DNA from: Saccharina japonica
Taxonomy: Eukaryota; Sar; Phaeophyceae; Laminariales; Laminariaceae
Direction of reading: 5' to 3'
Assembly (NCBI GenBank): GCA_008828725.1
Contig: MEHQ01002043.1
Coordinates: forward strand, 314,875-378,874
Length of the DNA: 64,000 bases
A model generated the notes under the pieces. The model ran no database searches. It was not told the DNA's origin and worked only from the letters and a program-made list of their open reading frames with translations. Shown in pieces: positions 24,101 through 32,200 of this stretch. The position numbers and the translations under genes are program-made. The first letter of the stretch is position 1; every line of letters starts with the position of its first letter.

Positions 24101-26733
24101 GCCAAGCCGCAGGATTCCCCGCTAATCGACTCGGCTTGGCCGCTTTAGGTGGGGGGGGGGACCTCATTTGTTGCTTGCCTTAGTCATTTGACCATTGACC
24201 ACGCATCCCTTTCGACACGGAGCACCGTTCCTGCTCCTAATAGAGACACCTCCAACAGTTGGGCGCTCATTACCTTGTTTCCATATATTACATAGAAACG
24301 TTTTGCTAATCCTATCCCCTTCCTGTTTCGCCGCCTATGGCCACCATCTATCTTCTGAGATAGCGATCGTCTTCTCGCTACTTTAGGGGAGGTAAAACTT
24401 TACCAAGCAGCGATTAGAGCAAAACTGAGATGGGCCGGGGCTCGAGAAATTCCTATAGGAAATCTCTGGTCGGGCGAATAACTGACTTTTGGAGGGACGT
24501 GCAGTACGTAGCTGGCGTGGAATATAGCAAAGGCTGTTACCGCTGTTGTACGCATCAACCCTGAAATTGTTACGCGATTCGGAAGACAGGGGATTCTTGC
24601 GAACCATCCCCGGGGGCCGTTTTTCACCCAAAATCGGCCGTTTTTCGACCACTTTCCTCGCCTATGATAAGTCGTCAATAACTCCACCTCACAAGCACTG
24701 AATATACAAGCAAATACAGATTCGTGATCCACGTGGCTGAACGGATACACAAGCAACCTTTCGTATCTTAGGCCGACTATTACGGAATCCCAAACAGGAT
24801 TTTTCAACACCTTCGAAGGCTTTTTCTCCCGGGGACGCTAAAAAATGCCCCCTGCTATCTCAACGAGCCATTGGGCAATTTTCGAGAGGAAGCTAGTGGC
24901 ATTAGCCGATTTAGCAGGCTCGAATTTCCAACGGATGGCCGACTGGCCCTGTTTCGTTTTTTCACCTAGTTTCGATAAAAAAATCGAAACAGGCCGCCTG
25001 TTTCGTATTTTTTACCCGGTGTCGATAAAAATTCGAAACAGGGCCAGTTGGACATCCGCTGGAAATTCGAGCCTGCTAAATCGGCCAATGCCACTAGATT
25101 CCTCTCGACAATTGACCAATGGCTCGTTGAGATAGTAGGGGGCATTTTTAGCGTCCCCGGGAGAAAAAGCCTTCGAAGGTGTTGAAAAATCCTGTTTTGG
25201 ATTCCGTAGTAGTCGGCCTTCGAAGGCATTTGTTGACCCTCGGCACCAACAACAAAACTGAACATGTAACCGCGGATGGCGCTTGGTATGCTACAGCCAA
25301 CAATACCGGCACTGTACGTACGTAGCGGCAATCGGCACTACTCCGCACACAGTTGAATCGCATGTTGAACCCCAATTGTGTCAAGCGATTCAACCGGCAG
25401 AAGCGGGTAACCGGCACTATATAAACGACTACTGCTAGTTGCTGCACTGCTGAGTACCGGTATCATTGTGCTTGGTCGTATCATATACTGGTATCTGGTA
25501 TACAAGAAGTATGATGTTGTATATGTACGTATATACGAGTATGTGTACAGCAGTTACCAGGCTGTACTTGTACGGTACCTGCTACAGTACAGGGCACCTA
25601 ATAAGAAACAGGAAATCTGGTCCAGGCTGGATTTCTTATTTGAGAGAGGGTGCTTTCTACACTAATTTCAAGATAACGACTCCCGATTTTCTTATTTTCC
25701 TCTGAATCTCAGCCTGGCTTTCTTATTATCCTGTTTCTTATTAGGTGTCCTGTACTGCTGTACTACACAGCAGATCGTTCGAATAAAGGAGATGGACACG
25801 TTCGTTTCCTACGTAGACTAAAGCATATATTGACCAGGGTGGACGGCCGAGCGGCACGTATTATACAGAGGATAGAAAACATAGAGACGAGCGAGACAGA
25901 CTAAAAAGAGAGAGTACGTCTAGAGCGAAGAGGGACTCCTTGCAGTTCGACTTGACAGCTTGCATCGACTCCGCGCTCTCGAGGAGAGGGGCGGATCTTC
26001 CCTCCAGACCAGACCATCAGACCGTACTGGAATCAAGACACGAAATGGAATAAATACCCTGCTGGTGTATGATACTGCTCTACGTACGGCGATTGAAGAT
26101 CAAGAAAGATCGGGGAAAGACGTGTATCATCACGCGAAGCGAGAAGCAGAGTTTAATGCCCCTTCGGAGCAGGAACTTGGCACGTTCCACGAGGCCACGT
26201 ACAACCAAAGCATGGACGGTCTTCCGGCGTGAATCATACCAGGTATACAAAGCAGGTGCCGGCTATCATACGTACCCGCCCAGCCTCTCTCTCGCACCTG
26301 AGTTACACGCGCTGGCGCTTCCCATGCCAAACCAAGCTCCTGCGGATAATCGCAGAACTGCGGGCTTTGCCATCCTCTTGTGTGTGGACTGGACAGCAAG
26401 ACCGAGTACGTGGTAGACAAAATGTATGGGTATTGTTGATTGAGGTCAGGCACAGAGAGAACACGCGAAAGAGAGAGTGGGCTGCCAGAATCCATACCAG
26501 GTACCAGGTCTGTGCTGGTGAGAGTAGCTGCTTCGAGCGAGCTTGAAAGGTGGCGCTCAATTTCAAAAAAAGAGCTGGGAAACAGCACACTTCACACAGG
26601 AGCAGTTATAGGTTTGATGACAATCTGATCTTTGGGTTCGCTTCTCAGCTCACCTATGCGCGTTAAGCTCGTCAGCTGGATACTCTGGCTCCTCTCCTGA
26701 GCAGTAGCACACCGAAAATCTAAGCTTAGACAT
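3974..26733 (-). CDS. CEP104: CEP104-like ciliary tip protein (whole gene)
   Basis: CEP104 (FAP256 in Chlamydomonas) binds tubulin and sits at the tips of cilia and centrioles. Exons, high to low: 26733-26654, 26388-26298, 23614-23378, 22923-22660, 22125-21991, 21431-21345, 20880-20799, 20110-19937 (acceptor unsure), 19465-19317, 19191-19141, 18578-18489, 17396-17292, 16593-16379, 15392-15242, 14449-14397 (likely), 13023-12903, 9615-9440, 8432-8282, 4089-3974. These give about 842 residues. Phases match at every junction except one short exon missing between 14397 and 13023. Domains follow the family order: N-terminal jelly roll, DYDTAKLLK-type coiled coil, TOG domain, C-terminal zinc fingers. 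The start is ATG at 26733, giving MSKLRFSVCYCSGEEPEYPA, which fits the family N terminus. Recognition is by memory of the family, not by alignment. The gene is unusually long for its neighbourhood because of repeat-filled introns. Confidence 0.9.
4485..4640 (+). repeat. Dispersed repeat, body of a SINE-like element
   Basis: About 150 bp starting GTCGACGAGGGAAGAAAG and ending in AGAAAAGAAGGGCAAAGATAATAAA. It closely matches 32967-33119 and, more loosely, 60575-60720. At 32.8 kb the same body follows a tRNA-like head, so this copy looks 5'-truncated. It lies in the last CEP104 intron, on the opposite strand to the gene. Confidence 0.65.
5043..5090. repeat. Short dispersed repeat with hairpin, copy 1
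   Basis: The core GAGGCACCAGCTACCGAATA recurs almost unchanged at 8968-8988. In both places it is followed by a small palindrome made of AAGGCA and TGCCTT or TGCCTC arms. Function unknown; possibly one end of a mobile element. Confidence 0.45.
5537..5955 (+). other. Open frame of 138 codons, no recognised product
   Basis: This plus-strand frame is the longest uninterrupted one inside the last CEP104 intron. The translation contains no motif I recognise and becomes His/Thr/Arg-rich at its end. It has no clear splice partners and no initiating ATG with good context in the first codons. I list it as an unproven frame only; it may be chance. Confidence 0.15.
7968..8069. mobile_element. TIR element of the CATAGTAAATAGGAC family, copy 1
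   Basis: About 100 bp bounded by inverted repeats. The left end reads GGGGGGCCTATGAGTAAATA and the right end, in reverse complement, reads GGGGACCATAGTAAATAGGA. The inside holds ACACAAAAACCTA, matched in inverse at 9320 and 15540. It lies in a CEP104 intron. Confidence 0.6.
8673..8882. repeat. ACC/AAC trinucleotide-rich tract
   Basis: A long imperfect microsatellite of CAC, CAA and AAC units on the plus strand. It opens all frames, so translations rich in Thr, Asn or Val are artefacts. It lies in a CEP104 intron. Confidence 0.85.
8968..9011. repeat. Short dispersed repeat with hairpin, copy 2
   Basis: Second copy of the GAGGCACCAGCTACC motif seen at 5043. It runs into the palindrome GGCATACCTGGTATGCC, which also contains the over-represented 9-mer TACCTGGTA. 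Confidence 0.45.
9269..9358. mobile_element. TIR element of the CATAGTAAATAGGAC family, copy 2
   Basis: The inside matches copy 4 at 15466-15580 closely: AGTAAACAGGACCAAATA, AAAAATAGG, ATATATAGGTTTTTGTGTGT and CTTATTTACTA are all shared in order. The outer G-rich tips are decayed, so the limits are approximate. Confidence 0.5.
10286..10407. repeat. 27-bp tandem repeat, 4.5 copies
   Basis: Units TAGTCTATTATAGTTACTAC plus GATACAG start at 10286, 10313, 10340 and 10367 and are almost identical, so the array is young. It lies in the 3.3-kb CEP104 intron between the TOG and zinc-finger exons. Confidence 0.9.
10641..10925. repeat. Dispersed 280-bp repeat, copy 1
   Basis: Shares an ordered series of blocks with 12275-12580: GGGATAGCGACCA, CTACGAGCAGCG, GTGCGACTCCTTG, ATTGCAACCATTGTA, ATATCATCCCC and CACGCAGTGGCCG. 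Overall similarity looks moderate, so the copies are old. A partial inverted third copy lies near 13560-13680. Confidence 0.7.
11608..11647. repeat. GTTCACC 7-bp tandem repeat
   Basis: About five perfect heptamers in a row, in a CEP104 intron. No other feature is seen. Confidence 0.85.
11843..12119. repeat. 141-bp direct tandem duplication
   Basis: Two near-identical units start at 11843 and 11984, each beginning GCGGGTGGTGCGTATTACAG and ending in GGATCAGAGTGGTATAT. Fewer than ten differences are visible. The 3' part (TTCATT-AAATGG-TCCTTATATTTCGGA-CAGAGTGGTA) recurs as a diverged motif at 17222-17268, 17790-17822 and 61700-61732, so the unit derives from a dispersed repeat. Confidence 0.85.
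12275..12580. repeat. Dispersed 280-bp repeat, copy 2
   Basis: Diverged copy of 10641-10925, same orientation, in the same CEP104 intron. It begins with two AAGGGA blocks and ends near CTCAAGAAAGTTAAGC, matching CCGAGAGGGTTAAGC in copy 1. Confidence 0.7.
13160..13332. repeat. GATGATCTA 9-bp tandem array split by an insertion
   Basis: Units of GATGATCTA or GATGACCTA run from about 13164 to 13190 and resume at 13300 to 13330. The gap is filled by a 99-bp TIR element. The array was therefore present first and was broken by the element. Confidence 0.75.
13195..13293. mobile_element. TIR element of the CATAGTAAATAGGAC family, copy 3
   Basis: The left end reads GGGGGTCCATAGTGAATACG. The right end in reverse complement reads GGGGGGGCATAGTAAATAAG. 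It interrupts a GATGATCTA array, which is direct evidence of insertion. It carries no reading frame. Confidence 0.65.
14199..14385. repeat. Tandem duplication, about 90 bp unit
   Basis: Two diverged units share TTTCAGAATATTTG, AAGAGGC and TTCTCACCT or TTCCTCACCT at 14250-14284 and 14336-14370. The array lies next to the likely CEP104 exon at 14449-14397. Confidence 0.6.
14397..19465 (-). CDS. CEP104: CEP104 TOG-domain exons
   Basis: The segment opens with HPLEGVPNFEDLAAPESL (exon 19465-19317), the usual lead-in to the CEP104 TOG array. The exon at 18578-18489 encodes FGDYLTRCFYSKTWSLREAA, the W-x-LRE-AL signature of the first HEAT helix pair. Then come SALAEICQVLRVGFEDKIAQ (17396-17292), KLGDGQARLRDGAMNGLV (16593-16379) and LAKKQLSAWRPITARLILL (15392-15242), each a HEAT-type helix pair. 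The exon 14449-14397 supplies FAHSNGDVRDAAR, a good match for the next helix. TOG domains bind free tubulin, so the tubulin-binding role is probably kept. Confidence 0.88.
15466..15580. mobile_element. TIR element of the CATAGTAAATAGGAC family, copy 4
   Basis: Best preserved copy: 115 bp from CGAGGGACCATAGTAAAC to GCTCCCTCG, the ends being inverse of each other. A 20-bp repeat (CATAGTAAAC then AATAGTAAAC) follows the left tip. Lies in a CEP104 intron. Confidence 0.7.
17848..17893. repeat. 46-bp dispersed repeat, copy 1
   Basis: ACAGCTGTGAGCTCGAGGAT continuing TTCGTCGAAGCTCATCTTTGCTA. A near-identical stretch lies at 23857-23897. Both are in CEP104 introns and each is preceded by an AATTAAAAAAC tract. 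Confidence 0.65.
20286..20452. repeat. (CTA)n trinucleotide microsatellite
   Basis: About 165 bp of nearly pure CTA units with a few CAA and CGA changes. All six frames are open through it, giving poly-Thr, poly-Leu or poly-Val artefacts. A shorter CTA tract lies at 21598-21650. Confidence 0.95.
21083..21127. repeat. (AAC)n microsatellite
   Basis: About a dozen AAC units following AAGAAGAAG, in a CEP104 intron. Confidence 0.9.
21345..26733 (-). CDS. CEP104: CEP104 N-terminal domain and coiled-coil exons
   Basis: Six exons. The first two encode the start and HSPHTRGWQSPQFCDYPQE, the hallmark of the CEP104 N terminus. The exon at 23614-23378 carries VQILSHQSKIATEIELF and, further on, RELKSVYV, core of the jelly-roll domain. 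The exon at 22923-22660 starts VGIVAVNLLGD, then a Pro/Gly-rich linker, then DLSFDMNFDPEAAQRIRDI. The next exon is a coiled coil with two DYD-x-AK repeats (DYDTAKLLK and DYDRAKMLK), as in animal CEP104. All junctions are phase 0 except the first, where a split serine codon is restored. The 2.7-kb intron 26297-23615 holds a MITE and a 448-bp palindrome. Confidence 0.9.
23850..23897. repeat. 46-bp dispersed repeat, copy 2
   Basis: Second copy of the element at 17848-17893, reading CAGCTGTCAGATCGAGGATT then TCGTCGAAACTCATCTTTGC. Same orientation. Confidence 0.65.
24771..25218. repeat. 448-bp near-perfect inverted repeat (palindrome)
   Basis: The left arm starts GGCCGACTATTACGGAATCC and the right arm ends in GGATTCCGTAGTAGTCGGCC. 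The arms, each about 220 bp, pair almost to the centre near 24994, where GCCTGTTTCG and CGAAACAGGC face each other. Differences are scattered single bases. The whole structure lies in the second CEP104 intron, so the pre-mRNA could fold into one long hairpin. It may be a foldback transposon; no target duplication was resolved. Confidence 0.9.
25590..25752. mobile_element. 163-bp MITE, copy 2 (TA target site)
   Basis: Same length and ends as copy 1 at 2572-2734, with CAGGGCACC at the left tip instead of CAGGACACC. It is flanked by TA on both sides. Lies in the second CEP104 intron, about 370 bp from the giant palindrome. Confidence 0.85.
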
Positions 26734-28036
26734 GACTGAGCCCTTCCGTCCTTCTCAGTCAGTCGTTGGTAGTGCTTTCGCAGCTTTTGTGCTTTTGGCT
26801 TTTGATCGGTGTGGGTGTACCAGAGACTTGAAAAGGCGTTCCGTAACGGGGGCACGTGATCATCGATTTTATGAGGAAGGGTACTCGAACCAGCCGCAGC
26901 CCACAGGCTCTCAGTCTACCTTGGGACTTGTGGACGCTGTCACACCTCCAAGATTTTGCTGCATGGCGCCACCTGAAACCGACCGGGCTGGAGGGCCCAT
27001 ACCGCCCGTCAAGTCTAGTGCTGAGGCGGACCCTTCAAGAAGAGACGGGATCGATCCTCAGGTATACCACGATAAAAATCACTTGGATTACAGATTTCAC
27101 CAAAAAGCGCCGAACGAAGTGTTTTCGCTTGGTTGCCTATGATATAGACAGGTCATACTCGTACGATTATAGGTCTTTCAGGCAATCGAGGTACCCAAAG
27201 CTGTGTTTCGATATCCGCGAAGGCTAAACCATAAATTAGATTTCCTGCACGCTGTCGCTCTCCGAGTACAGCATTGCTCGTACGAGTAGTTCGTACGAAT
27301 AGTACAGCAGTACTGCTCGCTGTACCAGGCAGCCAGGTATTCACCGCAAATGTTAATACTGAGATACTCGTATTCGTATTGAAGATACGGAATTACTGCA
27401 TATCAAGCCTCCTGGTTTTCATCCCAGATCCCCAGAGCCCAGAGGTACTCCTGTGCTCTCACCATCGATAGTCCATAATACGAGTAACACTCGTATTTAG
27501 GCTGAAACTAAACTACAGGTAAAACATAAAACAGAGTATGATAGTGCCCAGCCAGTACCAAGTACAATCTGGTTCACCACTATGCGAGGTGTGATCTACT
27601 GTACCGGTACATCCGAATACGAGTGTGTATGTGTAGCTCTGCGCTTGGGAGTAAGATATTGTTTGTTATCCCTACCCTACCACCCCTACCTCCCTGTGGT
27701 AGACTACCCCCCCCCTACGTAAACCCTACCGAATAGTATCATACCCACCCGTAGAACTCGTATACCGGTATACGTGTACACGAAGTCAATCGTACTCTAC
27801 TCCCAGCAGGTATCTCGCGCGCTCGTGCACCAGTGACAGAAGTCATGTTATTTTACACCTATACCAGGTGTGTTTGTACCTAACCCAAGCAATACGCACA
27901 TCGTACTTTGATACTGGTATGATAGGGCGCGGAACTGGCGGCCGTCCTGGCATCATGCCCCCCGACTAACTTTTGTTTTGTTTTGTTTCCCTCGCACGCG
28001 TGATATAACATCTACGTATACAGCAGCAATACGTAG
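26734..28036. other. Intergenic region upstream of CEP104
   Basis: This is the presumed CEP104 promoter side. Two overlapping plus-strand frames (26732-27142 and 26856-27227) are open and share a good donor, CTCAG-GTATAC, at 27060. One translation is Pro/Ser-rich, the other has LPWDLWTLSHLQDFAAW. Either could be an exon of a divergent gene, but no domain is recognisable and no partner exon was found. The rest is rich in short TAC/GTA-type words. Confidence 0.35.
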
Positions 28037-28448
28037 CAGGGCATTAATTAGGTGTTGCGCTGTTGCGCTGGCGCAACATTTGGCCAAAATAACGGTTTTG
28101 CGCAACAGTCGCCGCGAGGCTAGTTGCGCGCAGCGCAACACGCGTTTTTGGGCGCGCAACATTTTCGCCGCAGATTTGAGGGGCTTTTTTTCTTGATAAA
28201 TAGTCGTAATTGGACATCTTTTAGGCTTTTTAGGCGTACATTCGCCCAAAGATCGCCATTTTTTCGCTTTTTTCGCTTTTTTCGCCTCCGGCGGCGGCGG
28301 CGGCGGGGGGGGGGGGGGGGGGTGGTCGGGGCTTGCGGCGCCTGCGGCGCGCAACACGCGCCTCAGGCGTGTTGCGGTGCGCGCAACACTCCTTGAGTCG
28401 CCTGTTGCGCTGCGCGCAACAGACCCCGACCCACTAATTAATGCCCTG
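28037..28448. mobile_element. 412-bp non-autonomous hAT-like element
   Basis: The element starts CAGGGCATTAATTAG and ends in the exact inverse, CTAATTAATGCCCTG. It is flanked by a perfect 8-bp direct repeat, ATACGTAG, at 28029-28036 and 28449-28456. An 8-bp target duplication with CAGGG termini is the hallmark of the hAT superfamily. Inside are many copies of GCGCAACA in both orientations and a G homopolymer near 28306. No transposase frame is present. Confidence 0.88.
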
Positions 28449-28483
28449 ATACGTAGTCTATGTCATACCTGGCGTTTCGTTAT

Positions 28484-28775
28484 GTGCAGGACTGGCCGGC
28501 ACAACGCTTTGTGCAGGGCGTGTGTAGTCAATTTCAACCTTGCGCGTCGGCCCAGACCAACCCGACCCCAGACCTAACCCTACCCCTAACCCCTACCCTC
28601 TGGGGGGCTCGAGGTCGGTAGGGATAGTCACGCGGCCCCGCCGCGTGTTAAGGTGGCGTTTTCCCCAAAACACTCCGGGCGGCCGAGAGACCAGCCTCGA
28701 CCAATGAGACGCGCGTCCTGCCTGATCCTGCACACAAAGTTGTGTGCCGGCCGGTCCTGCACGTAGGGCGAGTCG
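28484..28775. repeat. Diverged inverted repeat with degenerate telomere-like core
   Basis: GTGCAGGACTGGCCGGCACA at 28485-28504 reappears inverted near 28740-28760 (GTGCAGGACCGGCCGGCACA on the minus strand). Between them lies CCTAACCCTACCCCTAACCC (28572-28591), similar to CCCTAA telomere units. A minus-strand frame at 28788-28628 is open across the right arm but has no recognised motif. Confidence 0.45.
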
Positions 28776-29262
28776 TCATACCTGTAGAATCCTTTTTCGC
28801 GACGATGGGCGAGACTACAAAGTGCAAAATGATACGACAACGAGATCAGTCTAGACTCTGTACGTATATGCTGGTTGCCGGCACTAGAGAAAACACCGCC
28901 ACCAACAGCAATCACCTATCACCATCACTACGTACACAAATCAGATTGATGTGTGCATATAGGGTGTGTGCTCGTACATTGAGGATCTGGTGGTGTTATG
29001 TTGCGGGCGAAGAACAACTTCAATATGCTGCTGTGGTTGACTTCGCATCGGCGGCTGTTTCATGAAAATATCAAAATATCTTGCTATTAATACGTACCAG
29101 GTGTACGACATGTACCTGCTGCAGATATCGTATTTTATGTATTATACATCGACTAAAATTTTATATTTTTCCGTGTGATATATATCATATGACGTATATA
29201 CCATGTACGTATGTACCCGGGGGAATATACTTTGGGTACGACATAATGGCCCCATAAACCTT

Positions 29263-32200
29263 ATGTTGGCGCAATCGCAGGAACCAGCTCCAATTTCTGG
29301 GACAGCGGCAGTGGCAACAGCAACAGCAGTCGGGGCAGCAGCAGCAGCAGTCGGGGCGACGGTTGAGCGGTGCCCCGCGGAGAATCTAGGCAATGAAGAC
29401 TTGAACGAAGCCTGGCTTTGCCCTATCTGCTGCAGCTGGTTCGACATGCCAGTCGCGCCTCCCTGTCGGCACTCTTTCTGCGCTGAGGTAAAGCGGAGTA
29501 AAAGCGGTATGCAGTCTGCCATAGAGCTCTGGTGATATATGCTCCGAATATCACGTACCTGTGGTCATAATGTATCAGGTAGTCTACGATAGAGCTCTAT
29601 CATACACCCATGGGTACAGCAAGCAGTACTCCGGATACAGCATTATTTCTTATTGGTACGTACGTACGTACAGGATTGCAAGCTGTGCCACTGCTGCTGG
29701 TGGCTACGTACGTAGTACATACACACTTGACCGCCCGCCTCATCAACCGCTTCCGTCCGTTACACCTGATATTCAAGTGGTTGAGCAGGCAGATATATAT
29801 GTATATACTCGTATAGTAATAACGCGTTTCGATGCCTTCCATTGTCAGTCACTGCGTGCTTGCATCATGCAGCATGCAGCATGTATTACGTATATACGGC
29901 TACCTTGTTAGCAGGCACGCATTGGTTGTGTCTTGAAGGTGTCAATCGAAACTATCCTGCATTATGCACCAGACTGCCGTATATAACGCGCAAGATAGCA
30001 CACACCCTCGTATCTTTATTCCAAGCCGTGTTTTTCGAAAACGGGTAAGAGTGCAACCGCCGAGAGATTCACCTGTGGAAAGATCTCTGTTGAGGTTTTC
30101 TAAACGCCAACATTTTGTACTATTAATAGTGTGTGCCCCCCTTGTTTTTTCGTGATAATCGGCTTGGAAAATTGGGTGTGTTGTCTTGCGTGTTATACTT
30201 ACTACTGGTATATACGTACACGGTGTCGTATGATATGCCCTCATCGGAACCATCGCGGTCGAATGTACCTTACACTTGCCGGCTGCCCACCTGAACGTGC
30301 TCGCCTCTTGGCAGTGCTTGAAGTCCGTCGTACGGGCTGCTGCCAAGCGACAACCGAGGAATGGGGCGCGGCCTGGGCCCGTGCGACCTGCCTGTCCCCT
30401 CTGTAGGTGAGTGTGGGTTGTGTACCGAGATATATGCTTCAGACAGAGTACGGTACGTCGTAGCTTTCCGAAGACCAATTCCGTGTTTCCTCGACAGCGG
30501 CTGTCGTAGAGAGGGGTCTACCCGCTATGTTCGCAGCAGGGTGTAGTCTGCGCCGTGCGCGAGACGGAGCAGCCTGCACCAACCGCTCCCGTTTCGTTGT
30601 CGAAGAGCGCCTGCCACCGTTTGCGAATGAATGCCCTACGCGCCCGTACCCTTGGCCTGGATGGCGGGGCGTGTATGCTATGATACGCGGTCGTGATGTT
30701 CTTTCTGCACACCGGACCGTCGTTTTGCCGCCCGCTCGTTTCCCCAGGGAGACCTTCAGCCCAGAAACGGTATCGCCCAACTCACGGATTTTTCAAGAGA
30801 TGATGGGAGCTACGGTGAGTTTCGCTCGCTGGTTTACGGGCAAGGCATGCTCTTCCGGCTGGATTATTTGGAAAATTCGAGACGACCTGCAGTCGATACT
30901 ACATACATACGCAGTTGGTTTTCCTTTTTGGTGCGGCAAAACCGGTAGTGTCTTGCCACTCGCGTCCTTGTGGTTTATGAAACCGTTTTCATTTGCTGTT
31001 CATGGATTCGTGGTGGCATGATTGCCGGTGCATTTCAAGGCATGACGAGCTTCTCTCCTCGACTGCCCTTTCTGAAAGAGGGCTAACTGTTAATTGCTGC
31101 CATGTTTTTTTTTGTCGTACCATTGCGTTTCTTTTCCTTTTAGGTGGCCTGTGGGAACGGAGATTGCACGGCGCAGTTTTGCCCTCTCCGTTGGAAGCAC
31201 CACCAGGTGTGTTTGTGTTTGCGTGGCACCGCCGTCTTGCGTGCGACGGGGACGTCAATAGTCACAGGCATTTCCCCTAAAAAAATCACGTGCCGACTAC
31301 TGCTGTTATTGCTCTCAAATACCAGCGTACGCTCATAGTCCTAAGAGCTGTGAGTCGGAGCCGATTCCTCCCATTCAATCGTACGGTTCGAACGACATCG
31401 GAATCGAAAAATGGCTGCGAACGTTTTTTTTGTATTTATTCATAACGCACTTTACCCGCTGTACTGGCCCTCTCACTAGCCGGGGCGGGGTGGTTGACGA
31501 TTAGCGATATTGTTGGAATCGCCGAAAACGATTTATTTTCCATCGAAGTTTCACTCCGATTCGTAGCCCTACATACGAGTACAGTAGGCAGTACCTCTTC
31601 TAGCTGTCGGTAGTAACCGCTCGGTTTCTCCTCGTATAGGGTTTACTCTTCTTATGCCCTCTTACGACACTAGTGCTCCTTGACAGTAGGAGTGCAGGGC
31701 TTCGACGAGACAGGACTGATATTGAAGATATACACGCATTATTATGTTCGTCCTTGGGTGAAGGTAGTTCACACGACCACGCTCCCCAAGGTTAGACCCT
31801 TCAACGTGCAGCGACCTCGTTTTGAGCATCTCGGCCAGTCGTTGCGGTGCGTCTGGTAGGCCGTAAGCTGCCTGCGTTTGCGCAAAGTAGGCTTCCACAC
31901 GCCGGCAGCGTTCTTGTGAACCCATCCACCCTCACACACACCTACCTACCTACCTACCTACCCGCGCAACTGCAATATCATCGTGGTGTCCCAGGAGGAG
32001 TGTCCTGCTGCAATAGTGCCGTGCGCACACCAGACGGCGGGGTGCACATGGAAATGTGCTCGACGGGATCTACCAGGCCATCTGGAATGCTGCTCATACG
32101 AGAAAATCAAGGGGTTGATTCCTCGTGTGTCGGCCTCGCTCAAGCAAATACACACACAGGTGCGCCAGGCCCGGGCGAGGCCAGCCGTATGCGTTTACAT

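Noticed and set aside
26732..27227. Divergent gene sharing the CATG of the CEP104 start codon
   Set aside because: Two frames are equally open, neither has a recognisable domain, and the shared ATG is a trivial result of CATG being palindromic.
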